This document shows, piece after piece, positions 23,601 to 33,926 of a stretch of DNA of 64,000 nucleotides. Below the pieces are notes generated by a model that was not told where the DNA came from, did no database searches, and saw only the letters and a list, made by a program, of their open reading frames with translations. Where the stretch lies: contig CM043946.1 of NCBI GenBank assembly GCA_014529385.2, forward strand, positions 40,245,558 to 40,309,557, written 5' to 3'. Positions within the stretch are counted from its first letter, which is position 1. Every line of letters begins with the position of its first letter. The position numbers were made by a program, and so were the translations under genes. This stretch comes from Adiantum capillus-veneris. Lineage: Eukaryota > Streptophyta > Polypodiopsida > Polypodiales > Pteridaceae.

Positions 23601-23877
23601 CGTGCCAGATTAAGCCACGACCTCGAGTCTACTATCGACGGCCGACACGGTGACTGATATGATGTATGATCTTTCATTGCAGCCTTCTCCAAAAGTGTTA
23701 CACCTCCTATACCAAAGGATTATGTTTTTGCCTAGCTTCCACATGCAAACATTCGAAGAAGCTTTCTACACCGGCTTTTTCACCCATGAAAGCAAAATAT
23801 TCGGCCCAACCTTGACCATCGGCAACCTGCGATACGAATCACATTTGCAGATGCTCAAGACGACAGGACTTTATTGA
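20625..23877 (+). pseudogene. Env-position ORF of family A (right, longer copy)
   Basis: Starts at ATG 20,625 (MDFTKSSATKRKRP). Order: plant-mobile-like domain (~20,700-21,390); Lys-rich linker with a basic KKKVKKKVAPK patch that could act as a nuclear signal; acidic low-complexity stretch; motif LVEIGYTEEEALEVV; coiled coil (~22,330-22,620); C-terminal domain (22,969-23,877). Interruptions: TGA 21,687-21,689, TAA 22,735-22,737 (CAA in the left copy), TAA near 22,893 and TAA 23,611-23,613 (AAA in the left copy). Unbroken, it would be about 1,000 residues. It lies between the long non-coding interval and the 3' polypurine tract. I do not know its function. Confidence 0.77.
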
Positions 23878-23913
23878 CCAAGCATAAAATTCATGTCAGG
23901 GACGACATGAACG

Positions 23914-23926
23914 TGGAGGGGGGGAG
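23914..23926 (+). promoter_or_regulatory. 3' polypurine tract of right family A copy
   Basis: GTGGAGGGGGGGAG immediately before the LTR start TGTTGAGCC. Standard position of the plus-strand DNA primer. Confidence 0.9.
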
Positions 23927-24134
23927 TGTTGAGCCAGCAGAGGATCACACCCACATTTTTCTCACACTCATCATTTTGTAACCATTGATTGTAATAAATG
24001 TCTTTCCAACATTAATTTTGATTTGAGCCAGTCATTAAGTAACGGGACTCAATTGAGTTGCCAGCTTGTAATCCCGAAGTAATTTCACTTGCTGATGTAA
24101 TTAGTTAGAGATGTTCTCACCTCCAAGGCTGAGG

Positions 24135-24142
24135 TATATAAG
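24135..24142 (+). promoter_or_regulatory. TATA box of family A LTR promoter
   Basis: TATATAAG about 210 bp into the LTR. It is present in the antisense copies too. Transcription would start some 30 bp downstream, placing the GA microsatellite in the transcribed leader. Confidence 0.75.
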
Positions 24143-24208
24143 CCAAAGTTTTTGTAACCTAAGGAGATGATTAATCAAAGTGAGTTTTTTTGAGCGCCGT
24201 GACTGTGT

Positions 24209-24324
<116 letters not shown>

Positions 24325-24924
24325 CCGCCATTGGAGAAGCGACACCGCCATTGTGTTAGCAACGGCGAGAGCTACGCACAAATACCAAGAGTGCGCGCTA
24401 TCGGCTTCTATGTGTGGTAAGTTCCTACGAGCTTCGGTGTGAGTTTTCTTCCAACTCGTGTGTCGGAATGGAGCGTGCAGCATATCTATAGAACCACAAC
24501 GAGTAGAGCTACACATTAGTACCATCGGGGTCAATTTTGGATCACCTGTATTTTTTGGCCTGTCTTCATACGCGTTTACCGCACGGAGTGGTTATAGGTT
24601 GATTTTGCAGTTCAAGTCTTTAGGGTGTTGTTCTTACCTAGTGTATAGACTTCCCCTTGAGTTTGAGATCGATTCAATGATTCTAGATCCTATTTCGTAT
24701 AGCATTCGTTCGTAGTACGGATTTCAATCACTTGCGTATTTTAGAACTTAGATTTGATTTCCTTAGTAGTGATTGTCATTAGAAGGTCAAGTAGGTGATT
24801 CGACACCCACCTAGTTGTTTCCATGCGCCTGCGGGTCAAGCTCTGTCCTCCTCTGACAAATTCTGTTGTTGGTTGAGTTCTCGCTATTTAGCTTCCGCTA
24901 GCGGCGTAACCGCCTTAACACAAA

Positions 24925-25675
24925 TATTCTCTGTAGAGTAGCAAAGCCTATTACTATAGGACCAAAGTCTATTTACAGGGTACCCCACACTTCTAATAGT
25001 ACCAAAGCCTATATGTAGAGTACCAAATACTATCTAATGAGTACCAAAGGCTATCTATGAAGTACCAAAGCACATATGTAGAGTACCAAATCCAGTATAT
25101 CGAGTACCAAATCCTATCTATGGAGTACCAACTCAAATCTGTAGAATACCAAATCCGATATATCGAGTACAAAATCCTAGCGATCGAGTGCCAAAGCCTG
25201 TCCATAGAGTTTCAAACCCTCTCGACAAAGTACCAAAACCTATTTATCCAGTACCAATGCCTATGTATAGAGAACCAAAATCTATTTACGGAGTACCAAA
25301 CTCATCGGTTACCACCAAAGACTATCTGTAGAGTACTAAATCCTCTTTGAAGAGTATCAGATCCTGTCTGTAGAGTACCAAAGCCTACCACTATAGGACC
25401 AAAGTCTATTTACAATGTACCCCACACTTCTGATGGTACCAAAGCCTATATGTAGAGTACCAAACTCATCGGATACCACCAAATAGTATCTGTAGAGTAC
25501 CAAATCCTCTCTGAAGAGTACCAGATCCTATCTGTAGAGTACCAAAGCCTACCACTATAGGACCAAAGTATATTTAGAGGGTATCCCACACTTCTGATAG
25601 TACCAAAGCCTATATGTAGAGTACCAAATAATATCTATAGAGTACCAAAGCCTACCGGCAGTACCAAATCTACGG
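24925..25675 (+). repeat. ~20-bp minisatellite built on GAGTACCAAA
   Basis: More than 30 degenerate units of about 20 bp (GAGTACCAAAGCCTATCTGTA type). A longer higher-order block containing GGGTACCCCACACTTCTAAT recurs near 24,940, 25,380 and 25,550. It abuts the family A LTR on the left and the 61-bp repeats on the right, and lies upstream of the transposase exon. It may be the subterminal region of the DNA transposon (inference). Confidence 0.9.
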
Positions 25676-25870
25676 TACCATATTTGGAACTTTTTGGTAT
25701 TGTTGAACTTGGGTGCACGTTTGTCCACTATTACAGTACCAAATTTGGTACTTTTGGTACTGTTGAACTTGGGTGCACGTCTGTCCACTATTACAGTACC
25801 AAATTTGGTACTTTTTGGTACCGTTGAACTTGGGTGCACGTCTGTCCACTATTACAGTACCATATTTGGA
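25676..25870 (+). repeat. Three 61-bp units carrying GTACCAAATTTGGTAC
   Basis: Each unit starts with a 16-bp palindrome GTACCAAATTTGGTAC (or a variant), then TTTTTGGTACTGTTGAACTT, then a GGGTGCACGTCTGTCCACTA block. The same unit recurs at 28,150-28,680 in this orientation and at 29,940-30,080 inverted. Confidence 0.92.
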
Positions 25871-25967
25871 ACTGTCTAAAGCCAGCTTTGGCACTACTAC
25901 AATAGTGGAATTTTACCAGTACCATGAAGTTGGTTTTTTTCTGAATTGTTTTGTTTTTGTGCCATAG

Positions 25968-27935
25968 GTTGAGCTATACCAAAGATTCAAGAAGGCTCAC
26001 CCAACAGTGGTAGTGTCCCTTAGATGCTTCGAGGCATTGAAGCCATACTTTGTACGAAAGTTGAAGGACATAAATACTTGCTGCTGTGTGGTTCATGTGC
26101 AAATGCTCTATTTCAAAGAGGCCCTTAATCAAATGCGGCAGAACAAGTTTGGGCACCACGGGAAAGGTCACCTTTGCACTTGCTCCGTTTGTTGCAGAGG
26201 TGATGAGAGAGGAACGTGTTTTGCAAACCAAGCAGTGTGTCAGCACATCACCGTTATGTGGGAATCCATCATGTGCCCAAAGCCTCCAAATTGTGACTAC
26301 CATGCAAAGAAATGCTTGATGGGGGGCTGCTCACAATGTGGAGTACGGAGGTTGACATTTTGTCCCGATGAGATAGCAGAGGATAGCAAGGAGGTGTCTG
26401 TGAAGGTTTTCATGGAGGTTGGAAGAGGATAGGTTCACGAAGGTGGGAGTGAGAAGAATAGAAAGGACTTGATTGTGCAACGGATGAAAAGTGGGACTTT
26501 TCTTAGCCTATTTTCAGCCCATCTGACAGACTTCATCAGGCACAACTTTGTCTTTCGCTGGCAAGCCCAACAATTCAAGGACTAGTTGCAAAATTTTCCT
26601 AGCAACGTTGTAGTATCTGTTATTGACTTTGCGGATAATTATTCATTTAAAGTTCAGAATGAAATTTAGTCAATGCATTGGTGGTCTACCCAAGTCACAA
26701 TACTTGTGCACATCACTTATTTAAGAAATGCAGCAAGTGGTACACAGAAGACGCTACACTTCTACATATCGGATGACAAGCAGCATGACACATTGTTTGT
26801 ACAACATTGTTTCTTGCTGCATGAAAAGTGGCTAAAAGAACGAGGACATTCTCTGCAACAACATTGGGTTTGGTCAGGTGGTGCTGCTTCACAATTCAAG
26901 GCCCGTAGACCTTACTATTTTGTGGCCAGGTACTACCAAATGACAGGCTTGCACATGATGCATAGCTTCTCTCCATCCGGCCATGGAAAAGGTGAGCATG
27001 ATGGGGTAGGGGCAATCACCAAGAGAACTTTGACGCATGAGGAATTGAAACCAGATGGCTGGCGTATGAAGTGTGAAGCCGATGTTGTCAACTTTTTGAA
27101 AGCAACTTTTCAGCCAAGAGAACAGTCTCAGAGGTGTAATACGCAAAGAGTCTTTTGGCTTATTGGCGCGGATGAAGTGCAGCGCAGTCTGCAATGGGAC
27201 TGTGAGCGCATCGTTGGATCCTGCTCATTTCATTGTGCTGATGGCTATTCACAGGACAACCACACCGCCATACGCTTTCGATCACTTTCATGCTTTTGTG
27301 ATCCGCGTATGCGTGGGTTGTGGAGAAGATGCAGGAACATAATGCACATTGAAGAATGGAAATATGTTTGCATCAAACCATTGCCAAAGTCCGGGGATAC
27401 AATTAGGGATGACGAATCAGATGACGAATCAGATGACGAGGAGGGTGGAGATTCAACATCGATTCCGATGAGCCAAGTGTCCGACCTGCCACTATATGAA
27501 GGATGCCCTGAAATGTTAAGTGGCATGCTGTCCATAGGGGATAATTTTGTAGTGAAAGCAGTTGAGGCAAACGAAGACTTCTACATTATCAAATGCACAG
27601 AAGTGTTGTACCAAACAGTGAAAGCACAAAAGGATAAGTGGCATAACAAAATTGTTAGAGGAGGGAAGGTTGTTGAAGGGTTTTTTAATGGCCAAGTTGA
27701 AGGAAAAGCTGATACATACTGGCTATTGGATCACACATATCCGGTAATGATCTACTCACATCTTGTTAGGGCCATACGTTTCCCGATGGAGCCTATTGCA
27801 GGATCCCTAGGTCAAATTTTACAATACAAGTTGTCTACTGAAGTATATGAGAGGATATACAATAGCATGCCATATCATGATGATGAGAGAGACGAAGGTG
27901 CGCCCATGTTACTTGAGGGCAATGAGAAGCCCTGA
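25968..27935 (+). pseudogene. DDE-type DNA transposase with BAH-like C-terminal module
   Basis: Cut-and-paste type transposase, superfamily not assigned. The exon begins after a clear acceptor (TTTTTGTGCCATAG, 25,954-25,967); earlier exons are not visible. One frame runs to 27,935, broken by TAG at 26,430, 26,583 and 26,667. Order: Cys/His-rich zinc-binding region (~26,070-26,370); RNase H-fold core with VIDFADNY (first Asp, 26,625), SDDKQHDTLF, WSGGAASQFK (position of the second Asp, now Gly at 26,877-26,879) and GHGKGEHDG (Glu, 26,994). Then come an acidic stretch and a module (FYIIKC ... DTYWLLDHTYPVMIYSHLVR) resembling BAH-type chromatin readers. The D-to-G change and the stops mean it is inactive. 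The next gene converges from the right. Confidence 0.78.
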
Positions 27936-27944
27936 TTGAACAAC

Positions 27945-28017
27945 TGAATCCGGTAGTCAATAGTACCAAATCCGGTAGTCAATAGTACCAAATCTGGTAG
28001 TCAACAGTGCCAAGTGT
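27945..28017 (+). repeat. Three 22-bp repeats with AGTACCAAATCCGGTAGTCA
   Basis: Direct repeats immediately after the transposase stop, again carrying the GTACCAAAT word. They begin the repeat-rich spacer between the convergent genes. Confidence 0.85.
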
Positions 28018-28700
28018 ATTCCACACTATGTGCTTTTTAGTGACTGAGTCAATTTGACTTTTTGGCCTTGAGATTTATCTGTTCTCTCTATCTAGTTCTG
28101 TGTTGGTATGTTATCTTTCATTACATTACTGTTTCAGTTGTCCTCACTATATGTGCATTAAAGTGCCAAATTTGGTACGTTTTGGTACTGTTGAACTTGG
28201 GTGCTTCTCTGTCCACTATTACAGTACCAAATTTGGTACTTTTTGGTACTGTTGAACTTGGGTGCACGTCTGTCTACTATTATAGTACCAAATTTGGTAC
28301 TTTTTGGTACTGTTGAACTTGGGTGCACGTCTGTCCACTATTACAATACCAATTTGGAACTGATTGAAGTTGCTGTATCACTTATGGTTTACTTTATTGC
28401 TCTATCTGGTTCTGTGTTGGTATGTTACCTTTCATTACATTACTGTTTCAATTGTCCTCACTATATCTCTACTTTTTGGTACTATTGAACTTGGGTGCAC
28501 ATCTGTCCACTATTACAGTACCAAATTTGGTACTTTTTGGTACTGTGTTGAACTTGGGTGCACGATTGTCCACTATTACAATACCAAATTTGGTACATTT
28601 TGGTATTGTTGAACTTGGGTGCACGTCTGTCCACTATTACAGAGCCAATTTGGTACTTCTTGAACTTGCTGTATCACTTATGGTTTACTTTATTTCTTGG
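28018..28700 (+). repeat. Left arm of an inverted repeat, with 61-bp units
   Basis: Starts CCACACTATGTGCTTTTTAG, then GACTGAGTCAATTTGACTTT, TTACATTACTGTTTCAGTTG and CCTCACTATATGTGCATTA, followed by about six 61-bp GTACCAAATTTGGTAC units. A second copy of the ACATTACTGTTTCA block lies at 28,420-28,470. The same order occurs in reverse complement at 29,890-30,185. Confidence 0.88.
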
Positions 28701-28957
28701 TATTTTTCAGTTTGTCTATTCGTATTTGATACGACCACCTTGAGCAATGTCTAGAACTACGTTGATAACATGAAAGGTATGCCAAACATAGATGCTATCT
28801 GCCTTAAAAATTAAAATGTTGGGCAACCTGGTTAGCTCCAAGAGGTTTCAACAGTAGAGATCAAGATACCAAGACAGTCTGAACAAGAAAAGTGGTTTTC
28901 CATTATGTATAGTATCGGGTTACAAAATTCCACTATTTACATGATTATGGCAATCTC
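28701..28957. other. Spacer between convergent 3' ends
   Basis: About 250 bp with no recognisable gene or repeat. It separates the repeat arm from the end of the minus-strand phosphatase exon. Confidence 0.6.
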
Positions 28958-29837
28958 CTACCTCGGGGGATCAAATTTATAGGAGTACCCCTCCATCTGT
29001 ATGAAGTAATCAATAATGTACCCAGAAATATCGTCTTCAGTGTCAAAGACTGGGTTTTTGCGAGTGTACGTTGTTGGGTACCGATCCCTTATCCACCCGA
29101 GCAACCAAGGCAAAACAAAATCCAGCAAGTAAAACGGATAATCGGTTCCTACTACCATGGAATCGTATGATCGGATTGCCATACAGTTTTCATAGTCATT
29201 TTTAAGAGACTTGTATCTACAATCATCTACAAGAATAGTGTTGCTGGCATCATACTTCGGATGCCTTGCCCACAGCATCCGTAGCTTCTTCAAGAAAACG
29301 GGCTTATCGCCCATGTGTTTGGGCACAACCAGCAGCTCCGACATACGAGGCCGCCATATTTCACAGTCCTCTTGGGAGAGAATATCTGCTAATGCCAAAA
29401 AACGAGGTTAGAGGTATGCGTAACTTATGTCCTGCAACATTCAAACGGGCATGCTTTACCTGCAAAATATTTTTTCCTTCTATGGTTGGGGAAGCACGCG
29501 TTCACGATGTGTCATAGTTTTTCCCTTCTACAGCAGGACCACAACACTAGGCTGGCTTTCTGTTTCAGCTGTAGGATGAACTGCTCCGCATCCGGCCTTA
29601 CAAGAAAAATTATATCCTTTTGGAGATAGACCACCCGTGGCGTGTGCTCCTTTGGCAGGCACTCAAGTTCCTCGGGGATTTCGCTGCACAGCTAGTTAGT
29701 AGCACGCCATTAAGATCAAGCACAATCATCCGCCCGTGTCTAGCAGCCACATCAGGCTGTAGCAATGTGCTTGCCGGTGTCTTGTCTAGACACCAACTTA
29801 CTACAGCACCAAGAGACATAATGAGTGGGGACAAATA
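28958..29837 (-). pseudogene. FCP1/NLI-type HAD phosphatase segment (last two exons of the minus-strand gene)
   Basis: HAD-superfamily phosphatase domain of the FCP1 (NLI-interacting factor) type, a family that removes phosphate from proteins such as the RNA polymerase II tail. Exon 1 (29,837-29,460) has acceptor TTGCACTTAG and donor CAG/GTAAAG. It carries motif I as VLDLNGVLL (29,696-29,720), then across a frameshift RPDAEQFILQL and LVLWSC; a TGA follows in REKL/HIV. Exon 2 (29,385-28,958) carries ILSQEDCEIW, KPVFLKKLRMLW and the acidic motif ILVDD. Motif I reads D-L-N: the nucleophile Asp is kept but the second Asp is Asn, as in some plant family members, so activity is uncertain. Confidence 0.8.
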
Positions 29838-29889
29838 CTAAGTGCAAACATCATATCTAAAATAGAAAACTGGTCAAAAAACTACCAAA

Positions 29890-30185
29890 TTTGGTATTGT
29901 ATTGCACAAGTGATAAGGACTATCCGAAACAGCAAGTTCAAGAAGTACCAAATTGGTACCGTAATAGTGGACAGACGTGCACCCAAGAAGTACCAATTTG
30001 GTACTGTAATAGTGGATAGACGTGCAACCAAGTTCAACAGTACCAAAAAGTACCAAATTTGGTACTGTAATGCACATATAGTGAGGACAACTGAAACAGT
30101 AATGTAACGAAAGGTAACAGATAAAGCTCAAGGCCAAAAAATCAAGTTGACTCAGTCACTAAAAAGCACATAGTGCAGAATATAA
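29890..30185 (-). repeat. Right arm of the inverted repeat
   Basis: Reverse-complement counterpart of 28,018-28,700. Reading on the minus strand from 30,185 it gives GCACTATGTGCTTTTTAGTG, TTACATTACTGTTTCAGTTG, CCTCACTATATGTGCATTA and GTACCAAATTTGGTAC in the same order. It lies in an intron of the minus-strand gene, so the two arms bracket the phosphatase exons. Confidence 0.88.
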
Positions 30186-30189
30186 CAGA

Positions 30190-30903
30190 TTCTCACTGGC
30201 TACAGTTTGCATGCACGGGATAATTGATCACGGGCGTGATTGCGCTTCTTTCTCTGCAAATAGAAAAGTTCTTGCAGGGTCACGGAATCAAGGGAATCAC
30301 CTCTTTGCTTCGAAACAGCATCGGCAACAGTAGAGTCAACGCCCCCGTCGGTGCTATCCACAACAGTATCGTTCGCAAGTACTTCTTCCTGCTCATCCTC
30401 AGCGTCCCTCCGATCTTTGTTGACTTCCTACCCCTCTTTGGCCTCCCCTTCACTCCCCTTTGTGGTTTCCACCCCCTTCCCAACACCCCCCTTCGTGGCT
30501 TCTTCCTCCGTCCCTTTGGGTTCTTCCTCTCCCTTCTTGGCCGTTGCATCATCGAGCTTTGTGTTGGCAGCATCTTGGCTTTCCTCCGCATCCAGCTCCA
30601 CAACAACAGGGACTTTACCTTCCTCCTTGTCCTTAGTCTTTTTACCATCTTTGGACTCCTCCTCACTTTTACTTTCATTGTCACCTGTCTTTTTATCATC
30701 TTTGGCCTCCTCCTCACTTTTACTTTCGCTGTCACCTGTTGCCTCACATCTTTGCCCCGTCACATTGTCTTTCCCTACAGAATTACCTTGCCTCAGATCA
30801 TGGAGAACATCTAATATCTCCCTTGTCACCCCATCCAAGTCCCATATTCGACTTGCAACCGACTTTGTGGCGTGCTGGTCAGCAGCTGCAGCATCCTGCT
30901 CCT
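30190..30903 (-). pseudogene. Acidic/lysine-rich exon of the minus-strand gene
   Basis: Acceptor TTTGTGTTTGCAG at its right edge. It encodes ASRIWDLDGVTREILDVLHD, then a long Glu/Asp/Lys/Ser-rich stretch (SESKSEEEAKDDKK and similar repeats), likely disordered. A TAG near 30,428 interrupts it, but the same frame stays open with EVNKDRRDAEDEQEE and LQELFYLQRKKRNHARDQ. No enzymatic domain seen; it is probably the linker between the RING-like and phosphatase parts. Confidence 0.65.
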
Positions 30904-30999
30904 CTGCAAACACAAAGAAAGACAACACATACTAACTTGTATGAAAACCTCACTGAGTTGCAAGTGCACATATGTATTCAAAAATGCACATATACTTAC

Positions 31000-31351
31000 T
31001 CTTGACAACTTGAAGCCCATTGGCCCAGGACTTTGCCAAATCAGAGATTACCATATTACAACCCGGCTTGACACACTGATCCCTGCTTTGTAACAGAGCA
31101 CTGAAGCACAAGGGATGATACTCGTGTCGGCACTCTAGCATGAAGGTTCCGACTACATGTGCGTACTCCAAGGGCTCACTGCATGCAACACACATACCAA
31201 ACACCGGGATCACATTTACCGAATCATTAACCTGGGGCCTAGGATATAGCAGGAACCTCTTCCCAAGCCTGATATCAGACAACATCTCCTTCACAAATAG
31301 GGTATGCTCTTGACCTTCCTTACATTTTTTCTCCAGAGTGTCATACTCAGC
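31000..31351 (-). pseudogene. RING/PHD-like zinc-binding exon of the minus-strand gene
   Basis: Exon bounded by acceptor GTTGTCAACAG and donor GTAAGTATAT. It encodes AEYDTLEKKCKEGQEHTLF and then a cysteine/histidine cluster: C-V-A-C, about 16 residues, then C-R-H-E-Y-H-P-L-C and a final C-V-K-P-G-C. This fits a cross-brace RING or PHD pattern with an unusual C-x4-C last pair. Such domains often act in ubiquitin ligation or chromatin binding; which applies here is unknown. A ~1.1-kb repeat-filled intron lies upstream. Confidence 0.65.
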
Positions 31352-31389
31352 CTGTTGACAACCAGCGGTTCCAATTAGTTTCAAAAACT

Positions 31390-32240
31390 ACCAAGAAGTC
31401 ATACCGAGATTGGTACTTCTAAGTACTATACTACCAAACAGAACCCAAACTACCAAAACTACCAAAAACTACCAAACTCGGGAATCATATAGTACCAAAA
31501 ACATATAATTACCCTCAATGGAGAACTAAACTACCCAAACCTTATCAAAACTACCAAAAGACACTTTTTGCAGCACTTTCAAATAGTACCTAAAAGTACC
31601 AAACTACCAAAACTACCAAAAGCAAACTACCAAAAGACACTTTTTGCAGCACTTTCAAATAGTACCTAAAAGTACCAAAACTACCAAAAATACCAAAATC
31701 AAACTACCAAACAAGCTTTTTGCAGCACTTTCAAATAGTACCTAAAAGTAACAAAACTACCAAAATCAAACTACCAAAGCCACTTTTTGCAGCACTTTCA
31801 AATAGTACCTAAAAGAACCAAAAACTACCAAATCCAACTACAAAAGCCACTTTTTGTAGCACTTTCAAATAGTACCTAAAAGTACCAAAAGTACCAAAAC
31901 CACCAAAATCAAACTACCAAAACCACTTTTTGCAGCACTTTCAAATAGTACCTAAAAGTACCAAAAGTACCAAAACTCCCAAAATGACCAAAATCAAACT
32001 TCCAAATAGTACCAAAACAACCAAAACTACCAAAGAAACACTTTTTGCAGCACTTTCAAAAACTACCTTCAAGTACCAAAACTACCAAAATTACCAAAAT
32101 CAAACTACCAAGTACACTTTTGCAGCACTTTCAAATAGTACCTAAAAGTACCAAAACTAGCAAAACTACCAAAGCTATCAGAATAAAACTACCATAACAC
32201 CTTTTGCAACACTTTCAAAAAGTACCTTAAAGTACCAAAA
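31390..32240 (-). repeat. ~75-bp minisatellite inside an intron of the minus-strand gene
   Basis: Nine units starting at CTTTTTGCAGCACTTTCAAA (31,563, 31,640, 31,716, 31,783, 31,850, 31,925, 32,041, 32,117, 32,201). Each is followed by TAGTACCTAAAAGTACCAAA and ACTACCAAAA blocks. Spacings are mostly 67-84 bp. No coding potential. Confidence 0.93.
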
Positions 32241-32308
32241 CTGCTTCATAGTACCAGAAATACCAAACCATAAGACATAAGGAAACCATAAACTACTTAG
32301 AATAAAAA

Positions 32309-32490
32309 CAGTTCTACCATAAGTACCTAACACTACCAATCCCACCAAACCAAGCATAAACAGTTCTATCAAAGGTACCTAACACTACCAATCCCACCAA
32401 ACCAAGCATAAACAGTTCTACCAAAGGTACCTAACACTACCAATCCCACCAAACCAAGCATAAACAGTTCTACCAAAAACTCCCAAAACT
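32309..32490 (-). repeat. 52-bp minisatellite, four units
   Basis: CAGTTCTACCAAAGGTACCT...ACCAAACCAAGCATAAA units starting at 32,309, 32,361, 32,413 and 32,465, a period of exactly 52 bp. It adjoins the coiled-coil exon. Confidence 0.93.
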
Positions 32491-32498
32491 ACCAACAC

Positions 32499-33382
32499 CT
32501 ATTGCTCTAGAATCTCCTTGTCGAGCAATGTCGTATCTTCACTGATTCCGTATCGGCGTAGCATCCTTCGACTGGCAGCCAAATCAGCTTCTATCACATT
32601 GATTTCAGCGTCATTGCCAGTGTTGGCCTCTCTCAGTGTTTCCAGTTGGGTCTCATATTCCTTGATGTCATCCATAATCTGCTTGACAAGTTTATTGGAA
32701 CCCTCCGCCCTCAAGAGTGTTTCCTTCTTCTGCTTCAGAGACATTGTCAGCTCTTTCAGTATATTGGCTACCCCCACACATGTCTGAGGGACTCTCCCAA
32801 CCATAGCTTCAAGGTCCGCAATATAATCAGGTGTCTTCTCCTCATGAAGCTGTGGGGGGACTTTCTGTGTAGGGGGCATACTACCGACTGGCATAAGCCG
32901 GGGCTTCTTGGTATTTGACGGGTGGCCTCCTTGGGACGCACCGTTTGCCTTTCGCCAATTCTCAGTCTTCTTTCCAAGCCTCTTGGTCGGGAGGAACACA
33001 TGTTGAGTACACTCTCACCAAACCTGGCCCATGCAACCCTGTGGCCCACAGGGTCCTTTGTGGCTGCATGACACTTCTCATATGCAAAACAGCGGGAAAT
33101 TTTTTTTAGTGATCTCCCCACATGATGGTGGGGCTTGGTATACCTTATGGAACAGAAACCTGCATTCATCCTGAAGCCGTGGCTGCACGTGATTTAAGTA
33201 AATCTTTGTCTTCTTCTGGCTGGAATGCCTGAATACTGTGAGCCACTGGTCATCGGGGATGTCATCTTCCGTAAGATCCTTTGGCAGCACCCCCTCCATG
33301 CTCAATCCATACTCATCATGAAGCTCTTCTGTTGTATAACAAAACTTTGTAAAGATAGGGTACTCCTCCATCTTGTTTTTTC
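32499..33382 (-). pseudogene. Domain X plus coiled-coil exon of the minus-strand gene
   Basis: Right edge is an acceptor (CCACATCGCAG) followed by MEEYPIFTKFCYTTEELHDEY. A ~100-residue domain I do not recognise follows (DDQWLTVFRHSSQKKTKIYL, FLFHKVYQAPPSCGEI, RCFAYEKCHAATKDPVGHR). Then come a basic/Pro-rich linker and a clear heptad-type coiled coil (ILKELTMSLKQKKETLLRAE ... EYETQLETLREA). At least two frameshifts are needed, one at an 8-base T run near 33,100. It ends in TAG at 32,499, next to the repeat-filled intron. Confidence 0.65.
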
Positions 33383-33544
33383 CTGCGATGTGGAAACAAG
33401 ACACAAGTAAAGACATGCCCTCATTCCAACAGTCCAAATACTTGATTATTCATCCTATATGCCTCATTTCAGTTGTGCTAAACAAAACACGTGGAATGAA
33501 ATGAATGTATCTCATTCAAGTGACAATTGCAAAATTCAGTTGTG

Positions 33545-33645
33545 TACAAAGCCAAATTTGGTAGTGGTTAGTATCAAATTTGGTACTGGTTAGTACCAAA
33601 TTTGGTACCAAATTTGGTACTAACCAAATTTGGTTATGTTGACAA
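33545..33645. repeat. Cluster of TTTGGTAC/GTACCAAA palindromes in an intron
   Basis: Overlapping palindromes including GTACCAAATTTGGTACCAAA. They lie in the first intron of the minus-strand gene and extend the GTACCAAA signature to the right side of the unit. Confidence 0.85.
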
Positions 33646-33926
33646 CCCTACTGAGCTTCAACTTTGTGCTATGCTCATGCACAACATATACTGATTTTTG
33701 CACTTGCATGCATGCAAGTTAGCAATCCAAAGAGCAGCTTATCCATGTAACTTTGTAACTTTCCTAAACCCTAAATTCCTAAGAAAATCCCAAACATGCA
33801 CATGTACTTGCTGCATGCAAAAAAAGCAAATGCAGACCTCATCAGATAAAAGACATGAAGAAGCTTGCATGCATGGAAAAGAAAATGGTAAATAACCAAA
33901 AAACGCAGAGCTCTCATAGCACCTAC

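Noticed and set aside
25057-25350. Tyr/Gln/Ile-rich ORFs in the 20-bp minisatellite
   Set aside because: Period not a clean multiple of three, low complexity, no start context; repeat artefact.
26430-26669. Programmed stop-codon readthrough or recoding of TAG as the reason for repeated in-frame TAGs
   Set aside because: Other elements here show TGA and TAA too, and paired copies show simple transitions; mutation explains it without recoding.
30224-30935. Plus-strand Leu/Ser/Phe-rich ORFs
   Set aside because: Antisense of the acidic/Lys-rich exon; hydrophobicity comes from the complement of Glu/Lys codons.
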